This document shows, piece by piece, positions 7,235-14,192 of a stretch of DNA of 17,524 nt. The notes beneath the pieces were generated by a model, which saw nothing but the letters and a program-made list of their open reading frames with translations, ran no database searches and was not told the origin of the DNA. Origin of the DNA: Syntrophales bacterium (GTDB lineage: Bacteria; Desulfobacterota; Syntrophia; Syntrophales; UBA2251). The DNA lies in contig JALNWL010000032.1 of the NCBI GenBank assembly GCA_023230905.1, positions 1-17,524 on the forward strand, in the 5' to 3' direction. Position numbers and translations under genes: made by a program. The number at the start of each line of letters is the position of its first letter. Positions within the stretch are counted from its first letter, which is position 1.

Positions 7235-7286
7235 CGTGAGCGGGCTTCAAAGCCGCGCGGACATCCGGCGCGTCTCCCCGCTCACG
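7235..7286 (-). repeat. Nested inverted repeat over the ahbC stop codon
   Basis: A perfect 10-base inverted repeat, CGTGAGCGGG (7235-7244) and CCCGCTCACG (7277-7286), encloses 32 bases. The enclosed part holds a second stem, CGCG-CGGA against TCCG-G-CGCG (7254-7261 with 7264-7272, one bulged base). The outer stem includes the ahbC stop (7282-7284). No U-run follows on the minus strand, so it is not a canonical intrinsic terminator. It may stabilise or attenuate the ahbC-hemB message. Confidence 0.65.
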
Positions 7287-8466
7287 TCCGGGCGATCTCT
7301 TCGTCCGTCAGGTAGCACGCGGGATCGGGCGCCCAGATCTCGCCGGTCGCCGCCTCGGCGCGGGCGCGGAAGTTGCCGCCACACACGTCGAGCCAGCGGC
7401 AGGTCGCGCAGCGGCCCGTCAGGTGCGGGCGCTTGTCCTTCAGGCGGGCCATCAGTTCGTTCGAGGTATCGCTCCAGATCTCGCTGAAGGAACGGCGGCG
7501 GACGTTGCCGAAGGAGATCCCCCGCCAGAACTGGTCGGCGTGCACCTCCCCGTCCCAGCTCACGCAGCCGATCCCGTTGCCGGAGCTGTTTCCCTCGTTC
7601 ATCTTCAGAAGCTCCAGGACCTCCGCGGCGCGCCGGGGACCCTCCTTGAGGAGCCGCAGGTAGACGTACGGCCCGTCGGCGTGGTTGTCCACCGTGAGGA
7701 TCTCCTTGGGGTTTCCCCGGTCGAAGAGGCTCCGCGTCCGGTCCATGATGAGGTCAAGCACGGCCCGGCTCTCGGCATGGGACAGGTCCTCCTCCATCAG
7801 CTTGGAGCCGCGCCCGGAATAGACGAGGTGGTAGAAGCAGGCCCGCGGGATGTCCTCCGCCTCCAGGAGATCGAAGATGGCGGGGATATCCCGGACGTTC
7901 AGCCGGTTCATCGTAAAGCGCACGCCCACCTTGATCCCCGCCTCCCGGCAGATCCGGATGCCCCGGATCGCCTCCGCAAAGGCCCCCGCGCGGCCCCGGA
8001 ACCGGTCATGCGTGGGTTCGAGGCCGTCCAGGCTCACCCCCACGTAAGACAGACCGATGTCCCTGAACTGCGCGGCGAATGCCTCCGTGATTCTCGTGCC
8101 GTTCGTCGAGATGACCGCGCGGACGCCGCGCGCCGCGGCGTGATGCACCAGCTCCGAAAGGTCGGGCCGCATCAGCGGCTCCCCGCCGGAGAACAGGATG
8201 ACGGGCGCACCGAAATCGGCCAGGTCGTCGATGAGCGCCCGGCCCTCCGCCGTCGACAATTCATCGCGGTATTCGACGTCCCGGGAACTGGAGTAGCAGT
8301 GGATGCAGCGGAGGTTGCAGCGGCGGGTGACGTTCCAAACCACGACCGGCTTCTTGTCGGCGGAGAACTGGAGCAGGTGGGAGGGCAGCTTCCCCGACTC
8401 GCGCCCGTAACGCAGCACGTCTCCGGGCTCCACGGCCCCGCAGTACAGTTTCGAAATCCCGATCAT
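7282..8466 (-). CDS. ahbC: 12,18-didecarboxysiroheme deacetylase, radical SAM enzyme AhbC
   Basis: AhbC removes the C2 and C7 acetates of 12,18-didecarboxysiroheme to give Fe-coproporphyrin III. The 394-residue protein opens with MIGISKLYCG, typical of the family, followed by the radical SAM motif CNLRCIHC (Cys50, 54, 57), SGGEPLMRPDL, and a SPASM-like C-terminus with GIGCVSWDGEVHADQFW and CATCRWLDVCGG. The ending ATGEIWAPDPACYLTDEEI resembles that of AhbD but the two are clearly distinct paralogues. Earlier in-frame starts exist at 8475 (ATG) and 8514 (TTG). The last overlaps the promoter, and GGGG sits nine bases before 8466, so 8466 was chosen. It lies 147 bases after the cobA-hemD gene. 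Confidence 0.93.
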   Translation of the reverse strand: MIGISKLYCGAVEPGDVLRYGRESGKLPSHLLQFSADKKPVVVWNVTRRCNLRCIHCYSSSRDVEYRDELSTAEGRALIDDLADFGAPVILFSGGEPLMRPDLSELVHHAAARGVRAVISTNGTRITEAFAAQFRDIGLSYVGVSLDGLEPTHDRFRGRAGAFAEAIRGIRICREAGIKVGVRFTMNRLNVRDIPAIFDLLEAEDIPRACFYHLVYSGRGSKLMEEDLSHAESRAVLDLIMDRTRSLFDRGNPKEILTVDNHADGPYVYLRLLKEGPRRAAEVLELLKMNEGNSSGNGIGCVSWDGEVHADQFWRGISFGNVRRRSFSEIWSDTSNELMARLKDKRPHLTGRCATCRWLDVCGGNFRARAEAATGEIWAPDPACYLTDEEIART

Positions 8467-8494
8467 CGCCGTCATCCCCAACGTTCTGCCGAAC

Positions 8495-8522
8495 TCTATA
8501 GCCTCCACCGGCAAATGTCAAA
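8495..8522 (-). promoter_or_regulatory. Putative sigma-70 promoter for ahbC and downstream haem genes
   Basis: On the minus strand a perfect TTGACA (8522-8517) is followed 15 bases later by TATAGA (8500-8495). The spacing is short of the ideal 17; TAGAGT at 17 is an alternative -10. A transcript from about 8488 would have a 22-base leader containing the GGGG ribosome site of ahbC. Confidence 0.55.
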
Positions 8523-8613
8523 ACAATCGTTCGCCCCGGCGGGCGGAAACGGGTGCACGCTCGCGGGACCGCTCCCCCGCTGCGGAGGGATCGCAACGAT
8601 CGGCCCGGGTTCG

Positions 8614-10131
8614 TCAGGGCGACGAGAAATGCGCCTCCAGGGCGGCGACGAGGCCGTGGATGGTGTAGGTCTCCTGCAGGATGTCGACCGGCAGGCCGGC
8701 GCACTTCACCGCGGCGGCGGTGACGGGGCCGATGCAGGCAATCCGCACCGCGGGCGGCAGGCGGAATTCCGGCCCCATGATGTCCCTGAAGTGCGTCAGT
8801 GTCGAGGGGCTGGTGAAGGTGATCACGTCGACCTTCCCGTCCGCGAGCCAGGCCGCGAGTTCCTCCTTCTTCCAATCGGAGCGGACCGTGCGGTAGACGG
8901 TCGCGACATCGCAGGTTGCACCCATTTTCGCGAGGCCCTCCGGGATGACGTCCCGGGCCTCGGCCGCCCGCGGGAGAAGCACGGCCTTCCCGGCGACGTC
9001 CTGTCCCGCAAACGCCGCCACGACCCCCTCGGAGAGGAAGGACGCCGGGACGAGATCCACCTTGAGGCCCATCGCCTCCAGGGTCGCGGCCGTCGCCGGG
9101 CCGATCGTGGCGAGCCGGATCCCCTTGAGGTCACGGATGTCGCCGCCCGTCTCCCGCAGGTGATGGAAGAAGAAGCGCACGCCGTTGGCGCTCGTGAAAA
9201 CGATCCAGGCGTAGGTCGCGAGCCGCGCAAGGGCAGCGTCCAGGGCATCCCAGCGCTCCGGCGGGGCGATCGCGATCGTGGGGAATCGAAGGACCCGCGC
9301 CCCCCGGGCGGTCAGGAGGGCGGCGAATTCGTCCGCCTGGGCCTCGGGCCGGGTGATGACGACCCCCCGGCCCATCAGGGGTTTTGTCTCGAACCAGTTC
9401 ATGCGCCCGCGCAGCCCCGCGACCTCGCCGACCACCAGGATGGCGGGCGGGCGAAAGCCTTCGGCATGCGCTTTTACCGCGATGTCCGCGAGCGTGCCCG
9501 TTAGCGTCTCCTGGTCCGGCGTTGTCCCCCAGCGGATCAGGGCCGCGGGGGTGGCCGGATCGCGCCCCTGTTCGACCAGGCGCGCCGCGATCTCCGGCAG
9601 GTTCTTGACCCCCATGAGAAAGACGAGGCTCCCGATCTTCGCCAGGGCCGTCCAGTCGATGTCGCTCGCCGGCTTGGTCGGATCCTCGTGGCCCGTGACG
9701 AAGGCGAGCGTGGAGGTCAGGCCCCGGTGCGTCAGGGGAATGCCCGCATAGGCCGGCACGGCAATCGCCGACGTGACGCCGGGGATGATGTCGAAGGGGA
9801 TCCCCGCCCGGGCGAGCTCCTCCGCCTCCTCGCCGCCCCGGCCGAAGATGAAGGGATCGCCGCCCTTGAGCCGGGCGACGGTATGGCCCCGTCGCGCCTC
9901 CTCGACGAGGCGGCGGTTGATCTCCTCCTGGCTCAGGGTGTGGTCGCCCCCCTGCTTGCCCGCGTAGATGAAGCGCGCCGACGTCGATGCATGGCGGAGG
10001 ATCTCGCGGCTGACCAGGTAGTCGTGGATGACCACGTCGGCCTCCTTCAGGCAGCGGATCGCCTTGGCCGTGATCAGCTCCGGGTCTCCCGGACCCGCCC
10101 CGATGATGTAGACCTTGCCGATCTTGTCCAT
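8614..10131 (-). CDS. cobA-hemD: Fused uroporphyrinogen-III C-methyltransferase / uroporphyrinogen-III synthase
   Basis: A 505-residue bifunctional protein. Residues 1-245 are an SAM-dependent uroporphyrinogen III methyltransferase (VYIIGAGPGDPELIT, RLKGGDPFIFGRGGEEAEEL, PGVTSAIAVPAYAGIPLTHR, VTGHEDP), which makes precorrin-2. Residues 258-505 are HemD (GRGVVITRPEAQADEFAALL, IVFTSANGVRFFF, FTSPSTLTHF, ACIGPVTAAA), which cyclises hydroxymethylbilane to uroporphyrinogen III. This fusion is common in deltaproteobacteria and firmicutes, and it sends the product straight towards siroheme. The ATG at MDKIGKVYIIGAG has GGGG close upstream. It lies 115 bases after hemC, with a small hairpin between, and precedes the ahbC promoter. 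Confidence 0.96.
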   Translation of the reverse strand: MDKIGKVYIIGAGPGDPELITAKAIRCLKEADVVIHDYLVSREILRHASTSARFIYAGKQGGDHTLSQEEINRRLVEEARRGHTVARLKGGDPFIFGRGGEEAEELARAGIPFDIIPGVTSAIAVPAYAGIPLTHRGLTSTLAFVTGHEDPTKPASDIDWTALAKIGSLVFLMGVKNLPEIAARLVEQGRDPATPAALIRWGTTPDQETLTGTLADIAVKAHAEGFRPPAILVVGEVAGLRGRMNWFETKPLMGRGVVITRPEAQADEFAALLTARGARVLRFPTIAIAPPERWDALDAALARLATYAWIVFTSANGVRFFFHHLRETGGDIRDLKGIRLATIGPATAATLEAMGLKVDLVPASFLSEGVVAAFAGQDVAGKAVLLPRAAEARDVIPEGLAKMGATCDVATVYRTVRSDWKKEELAAWLADGKVDVITFTSPSTLTHFRDIMGPEFRLPPAVRIACIGPVTAAAVKCAGLPVDILQETYTIHGLVAALEAHFSSP

Positions 10132-10222
10132 CCGTCCCCTTCGCCTCCGTGTCCGTTCCGTCGTTTAAGCCATCCCCATAACGCCGTCGAGGGCCTGCGT
10201 CCCCCCGTCCGGCGCGGACAAG

Positions 10223-10239
10223 GCCCGCCCGCGGCGGGC
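10223..10239 (-). repeat. Seven-base-pair GC hairpin between hemC and cobA-hemD
   Basis: GCCCGCC, a three-base loop, then GGCGGGC form a perfect stem just after the hemC stop (10247-10249). No U-run follows, so termination is unlikely to be complete. It may act as an mRNA stabiliser or a partial attenuator inside the operon. Confidence 0.5.
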
Positions 10240-10246
10240 ACCGGCC

Positions 10247-11179
10247 TCAGTCGCCGCACGCATAGACCGCCTCGAGGATCGCCCGGCCGCCCCGGTCCAG
10301 AATCGTCGAGGCGAGCCTCCGCCCCAGGGTCGCGCCGTCGTCCGCCGCTCCCCGGACCTCGTCGCGGATCATCGCACGGCCGTCGAGACTGCCCACGAGG
10401 CCCCGCAAGACCAGCTCCGGACCGCGGAGCCGTGCGTAGGCCGCGACGGGCAGCTGGCACCCGCCCCCCAGGTCCGCGAGGAAGGCCCGCTCCGCCGTAA
10501 CCGCCAGCGCGGTCTCGCGGTCGTGTAGAAAGGCCAGCGCCTCCAGAAGCTCCCGGTCGTCGGACCGGTGCTCGATGCCGAGCACCCCCTGGCCGATGGC
10601 GGGCAACAGGACTTCCACGGGGATGAACTGGCTCACCCGCTCGACCCAGCCCATCCGCCGGATCCCGGCGGCCGCCAAGATCACCCCGTCGAGCCCCTCC
10701 GTCCCGACCCGGCGGATTCGCGTGTCGAGATTGCCCCTGAGCGAAACGATCTCGACGTCGGGCAGGATGTTGCGAAGCTGGAACCCGCGCCGGAGCGACC
10801 CCGTCCCGAGACGGGCGCCCTCCGGCAGCGCCTCGAGCTTCAGCCGGTCCCGAGAAACCAGAACGTCGCGCGGGTCCTCTCGCCGCGTCACGATGCCGAT
10901 CGCGAGCCCCGCCGGTAGTTCCACGGGCACGTCCTTCATGCTGTGAACCGCCAGATCGATCTCGCCCCGCACCAGGGCCTCCTCGATCTCCTTGACGAAA
11001 AGCCCCTTGCCGCCGATCTTCGCCAGGGAGACGTCCTGCATGATGTCCCCCTTCGTGCGGATCGCCTGCACCTCGACCGTGAGCGCCGGATGCCGCTTGC
11101 GGATCTCGGTCGCGACCGCGTTCGTCTGCGTGAGGGCGAGTTGGCTGCCACGGGTGCCGATTCGGATGAGGTTTCTGAT
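10247..11179 (-). CDS. hemC: Hydroxymethylbilane synthase (porphobilinogen deaminase), apparent ATC start
   Basis: HemC polymerises four porphobilinogens to hydroxymethylbilane. RIGTRGSQLALTQ opens the protein, KDVP lies near residue 82, and the dipyrromethane cofactor cysteine is Cys241 in LGGGCQLPVA (Cys242 in E. coli HemC). There is no ATG, GTG or TTG near the expected start. A strong GGGAGG (11192-11187) sits seven bases before ATC at 11179, which gives 310 residues, the normal family length. The only canonical in-frame start is ATG at 11248, which adds 23 unconserved residues, overlaps hemA by 41 bases and lacks a ribosome site. The gene itself is certain; the start is inference. It lies 28 bases after hemA. 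Confidence 0.95.
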   Translation of the reverse strand: MRNLIRIGTRGSQLALTQTNAVATEIRKRHPALTVEVQAIRTKGDIMQDVSLAKIGGKGLFVKEIEEALVRGEIDLAVHSMKDVPVELPAGLAIGIVTRREDPRDVLVSRDRLKLEALPEGARLGTGSLRRGFQLRNILPDVEIVSLRGNLDTRIRRVGTEGLDGVILAAAGIRRMGWVERVSQFIPVEVLLPAIGQGVLGIEHRSDDRELLEALAFLHDRETALAVTAERAFLADLGGGCQLPVAAYARLRGPELVLRGLVGSLDGRAMIRDEVRGAADDGATLGRRLASTILDRGGRAILEAVYACGD

Positions 11180-11186
11180 CGTCCGT

Positions 11187-11192
11187 CCTCCC
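11187..11192 (-). promoter_or_regulatory. Shine-Dalgarno GGGAGG that points to an ATC start for hemC
   Basis: GGGAGG on the minus strand lies in the hemA-hemC gap. The next ATC in the hemC frame starts seven bases downstream, and ACG four bases downstream. No canonical start codon lies in range. Confidence 0.7.
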
Positions 11193-11207
11193 TTCGAGGG
11201 ATCCTTT

Positions 11208-12473
11208 TCAGCTCTCCAGATGAAACAGGCGCCGGAGCGCGGCCACATAGGGCCGGGCGGCGTGATCCTGGCTCTCCTCCTTCAACCCCGTGATGGGGTC
11301 GTGGAGGATCTTGTTTACCACGGCATGGACGAGGATGCCGATGTTCTCCCGATCCTCCTCGCGCATATGCTGCATCCAGGCATGCGACCGTTCCAGTTCC
11401 CCCTCCAGGATGGCGTCGACCTTCTCCCTCAGGGAAACGATGGTCGGTACGACCTCCAGCGTGTTGAACCACTCCAGGTAATTCGCGACCTCCGCGTCGA
11501 TGATCCCTTCGGCCTTCCGGGCCTCCTCGCGCCGTTGCGCCAGGTTGGCGTCCACGATCCCCTGGAGGTCGTCGATATTGTAGAGGTAGACGTTGTCGAT
11601 CCGCGCCGCGGCGGGCTCGACGTCCCGCGGAACGGCGATGTCGACGAGGAACAGGAGCCGGTTCCGGCGCCGGTGCAGCGCCCGGCCGACCATCTCCGCC
11701 GTCACGACGTAGCCCGGCGACCCCGTGGAGGCGATGACGATATCCGCCGCCTCCAGGCATTCGGGCAGACGCTCGAACCCCACGGCCTCCCCGTCGAGGG
11801 CCGAGGCCATCTCCTGCGCCCGGGCGAGGGTCCGGTTGGCGATGACGATCCGCCCCACGCCTTGGCCGAGCAGGTGCCGCGCCGCGAGCTCCGACATCTC
11901 CCCGGCCCCGACGAGCAGGCCGGTTTTGCCGCGGAGGTCCCCAAAGATCTTCTTCGCCAGCTCCACGGCGGCAAAGCTCACCGACACGGCATTGGCCGCG
12001 ATGGCCGTCTCCGTTCGGACGCGCTTGGCCGTGCGGAACGCGTGGTGCAGGACCCGGTTCAGGATCGCCCCCGCGGCGTTCGCCTCCGCCGAGGAACGAT
12101 AGGCGTCCTTGACCTGCCCCAGGATCTGGGGTTCGCCCATAACGAGGGAATCGAGGCTCGCGGTGACGCGGAAAAGGTGGCGCACGGCCGCCTCGTCCCG
12201 ATACAGATACAGGCAGCGCTCGAGCATCTCCCCCGACAGGTTGCCGTGCCGCAGGACGAAGTCCCTGAGTCCCGCCAGGGCCGCGTCCGGCGTCCCCGTC
12301 CCGACCAGGACCTCCACACGGTTGCACGTGTTGAGATAGAAGGCCTCGTCCACGCCGGGAATCGCGAGGAGCTCCGCCAGGGGGCGGCCCTCCTCCCCGC
12401 AGGACAGGGAAAGGCGCTCCCGGATGTCCAGGGGGGCGGTCCTGTGATTCATGCCGATCAGAACGAGATGCAT
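11208..12473 (-). CDS. hemA: Glutamyl-tRNA reductase
   Basis: HemA reduces glutamyl-tRNA(Glu) to glutamate-1-semialdehyde with NADPH, the first step of C5 tetrapyrrole synthesis. The 421-residue protein opens MHLVLIGMNHRTAP and carries the nucleophile Cys50 in YLNTCNRVEV, the catalytic-domain MGEPQILGQVKDAY, the NADPH fold LLVGAGEMSELAARHL and a C-terminal dimerisation helix region. Start 12473 (ATG) was chosen over an in-frame TTG four codons earlier, which lies within the ccsA coding region. No clear Shine-Dalgarno precedes it, and the gap to the ccsA stop is four bases, so translation probably depends on coupling. HemL, the next enzyme, is not in the window. Confidence 0.97.
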   Translation of the reverse strand: MHLVLIGMNHRTAPLDIRERLSLSCGEEGRPLAELLAIPGVDEAFYLNTCNRVEVLVGTGTPDAALAGLRDFVLRHGNLSGEMLERCLYLYRDEAAVRHLFRVTASLDSLVMGEPQILGQVKDAYRSSAEANAAGAILNRVLHHAFRTAKRVRTETAIAANAVSVSFAAVELAKKIFGDLRGKTGLLVGAGEMSELAARHLLGQGVGRIVIANRTLARAQEMASALDGEAVGFERLPECLEAADIVIASTGSPGYVVTAEMVGRALHRRRNRLLFLVDIAVPRDVEPAAARIDNVYLYNIDDLQGIVDANLAQRREEARKAEGIIDAEVANYLEWFNTLEVVPTIVSLREKVDAILEGELERSHAWMQHMREEDRENIGILVHAVVNKILHDPITGLKEESQDHAARPYVAALRRLFHLES

Positions 12474-12477
12474 CGTT

Positions 12478-13293
12478 TCAGCCAAAGGTGTGCACCGACT
12501 GGAAAAACAGGCCCGTCGCCGCCAGGGCCGCCAGGAGAAAGCCGATCGCCGTCAGCGCGCCGATGGCCATGCGGCGCCCCTTCCAGCCGAGGGCCAGCCG
12601 CTGGTGCAGGAGTAGCCCGTAGAGCGCCCAGGCCAGGAGCGTCCAGACCAGTTTCGGATCCCCCGGCCAGTGCGTCCCCCACACCGTCCGCGCCCAGAGT
12701 GCGCCGGCGATCACCCCGAGGGTCAGAAGGGGGAATCCGCACAGGAGGCCAAGGTGGTTGATCCGGTCCAGATCCTCGAGCGGCGGCAGGAGCCGGAGCA
12801 GCCGTGTCGCCCGCTTTTTCCGGATGAGGCGATCCTGCAGGAGGTACATCGCGCCCGCCAGCCCGACCAGGGCCAGGCAGGCCTCACCGATCACCGCGAG
12901 GACGACGTGCACCGAAACAAGGTGCCCCCGGAGGATCGGCGGCAGGGCCACCGCCCCCCCGAGGCCGGCGGAGGCGGCCATCATCAGGATGACGACGGCC
13001 GGCGCAACCAGGACCCCCAGAACGCGCGTCTTCGTCCGCACCTGGAAGACCAGGTAGACGGCCGCGAGGACCCAGGCGAAGAAGGACAGGGCGGCGTAGA
13101 TGTTGACGAGCGGGTTCTGATGCGTCGCGAGGCAGCGCGCGCCGAAGGCCAGGGTGTGGACGACGAGGGCCGCGAGCAGGCCCCAGCCGGCGTATTTCGC
13201 GACGAGAACCCGCCGGGCGAAAAGTGATGAGAGGTAGCCCAGACAACTGACGAGATACAGCGACAGCGCCGCCCGGAACAGAAGAATGTCCAT
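12478..13293 (-). CDS. ccsA: CcsA/HemX-family membrane protein (cytochrome c assembly protein family)
   Basis: A 271-residue protein with about eight hydrophobic segments, so an integral inner-membrane protein. NPLVNIYAALSFFAW at 60-74 and the region around WGTHWPGDPKLVW (205-217) match the CcsA/HemX (YpjD-like) family. In that family a tryptophan-rich WWD motif and conserved histidines handle haem. Here His46, His129 and His268 are candidates, but the motif is degenerate: Gly replaces the third Trp and Leu the Glu. Family members next to hemA are called HemX, and in Bacillus HemX affects HemA level; either role is possible. The ATG overlaps the preceding stop by one base (TGATG), and hemA follows after four bases. 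Confidence 0.88.
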   Translation of the reverse strand: MDILLFRAALSLYLVSCLGYLSSLFARRVLVAKYAGWGLLAALVVHTLAFGARCLATHQNPLVNIYAALSFFAWVLAAVYLVFQVRTKTRVLGVLVAPAVVILMMAASAGLGGAVALPPILRGHLVSVHVVLAVIGEACLALVGLAGAMYLLQDRLIRKKRATRLLRLLPPLEDLDRINHLGLLCGFPLLTLGVIAGALWARTVWGTHWPGDPKLVWTLLAWALYGLLLHQRLALGWKGRRMAIGALTAIGFLLAALAATGLFFQSVHTFG

Positions 13294-13958
13294 CAGGGTT
13301 CCGCTCCTTCCCGGAAGGACACGGGCAGATCCTCGCCGGTCAGCCGGAGGATGAGCCCGCGGACCGCTTCGGCGTCCCGGCGGCGAATCGCCTCGAGGAC
13401 ATCGGACCCGACCACGGCGTCGAAGCGCTGTTTGTTCTCATCCGGGGGACGCCCCCGGGCCATGATCCGCTCCCGGAGCTCCCCCAGGATCTCGACGAGC
13501 ACGCCGTACTCCCAGCCGTAGATACGCGCGAATTCCTCACGCATTTTTCTCGCCAGGGCCGGGCTCTTCCCCCCGGTGGAGACGGCGATCACGAGGTCGC
13601 CCTGCTGGTGCAGGGAGGGCAGGATGAAGTTGCAGTGGGCCGGCGCGTCGACGATGTTGACGAGCAGCCCCCGGGCCCGGGCGTCCCGCGAGACCGCCGC
13701 GTTCACGTCTTCGCGGTCGGTCGCTCCGATGACGAGAAAGGCCCCGTCCAGACAGGCGGCGTGGTACTCGGACTCCCGGTGAACGATCCGCCCTTCCGCC
13801 GTCCAGGCCGCCAGTTCCGGCGCGAGGGCGCGGCTGACCACGACCACGTCGGCGCCGCAGTCGAGCAGGCGCTCCACCTTGCGCGCGGCCACCTGGCCGC
13901 CGCCGATGACCACGCATCGCTTCTTCGCAACGTTCAGACAGATGGGATAATAGTTCAT
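13293..13958 (-). CDS. Precorrin-2 dehydrogenase / sirohydrochlorin ferrochelatase (CysG N-terminal, Met8p/SirC type)
   Basis: A 221-residue protein with the NAD-binding motif VVIGGGQVAARKVERLL at 16-32 and the candidate catalytic Asp81 in IGATDREDVN. NFILPSL and STGGKSPALARKMREEF follow, all typical of the CysG N-terminal half, Met8p and SirC. It oxidises precorrin-2 to sirohydrochlorin and, in the bifunctional members, inserts iron to give siroheme. Whether this one chelates iron cannot be decided from sequence alone. The C-terminal helical part (residues 150-221) is present, so the protein is full length. It is the first gene of the haem operon, with AAGGAG just upstream of the ATG, and its stop overlaps the ccsA start. 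Confidence 0.93.
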   Translation of the reverse strand: MNYYPICLNVAKKRCVVIGGGQVAARKVERLLDCGADVVVVSRALAPELAAWTAEGRIVHRESEYHAACLDGAFLVIGATDREDVNAAVSRDARARGLLVNIVDAPAHCNFILPSLHQQGDLVIAVSTGGKSPALARKMREEFARIYGWEYGVLVEILGELRERIMARGRPPDENKQRFDAVVGSDVLEAIRRRDAEAVRGLILRLTGEDLPVSFREGAEP

Positions 13959-14020
13959 CGGCTCCTTCCCGCCCGGCGCCCGGGACGATTCAAGCCGGGG
14001 CCCGAAACACCGGTTGGGAA

Positions 14021-14047
14021 GGTATCATGAAGACCCGCAAAATTCAA
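14021..14047 (-). promoter_or_regulatory. Weak candidate promoter for the haem operon
   Basis: On the minus strand TTGAAT (14047-14042) is followed 15 bases later by GATACC (14026-14021), about 63 bases before the first gene. Both boxes are imperfect and the spacing is short. It is the best candidate in the divergent intergenic region but not convincing. Confidence 0.3.
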
Positions 14048-14089
14048 GGCGGGACCGGGCGGCGGCGCAGCGTCGAAGTCACTATTTTA

Positions 14090-14118
14090 TTGACACCCGC
14101 TTTCATTCTGGCCATACT
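14090..14118 (+). promoter_or_regulatory. Sigma-70 promoter for the CsgG-like lipoprotein gene
   Basis: TTGACA (14090-14095), a 17-base spacer, then CATACT (14113-14118). The -35 is perfect, the -10 four of six, the spacing ideal. Transcription would start near 14125, giving a leader of about 68 bases before the GGAGG site at 14181-14185. Confidence 0.65.
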
Positions 14119-14192
14119 CCGGGCGTGGGAGAATGCCTATCTTTCGTCCGTCGCCGGTTTCCGGGCGGGTCCCGGTCCGCGGAGGTGAAACG

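Noticed and set aside
8523..8613. Possible terminator after cobA-hemD (GATCG-TTG-CGATC and GCGGG/CCCGC stems)
   Set aside because: Stems are only five pairs and no U-run follows on the minus strand.
7423..9504. 693-codon open frame on the plus strand across ahbC and cobA-hemD
   Set aside because: It is antisense to two genes with clear motifs. Its product is low-complexity and Arg/Gly/Pro-rich with no family motif, as expected from high-GC codon-phase shadow.
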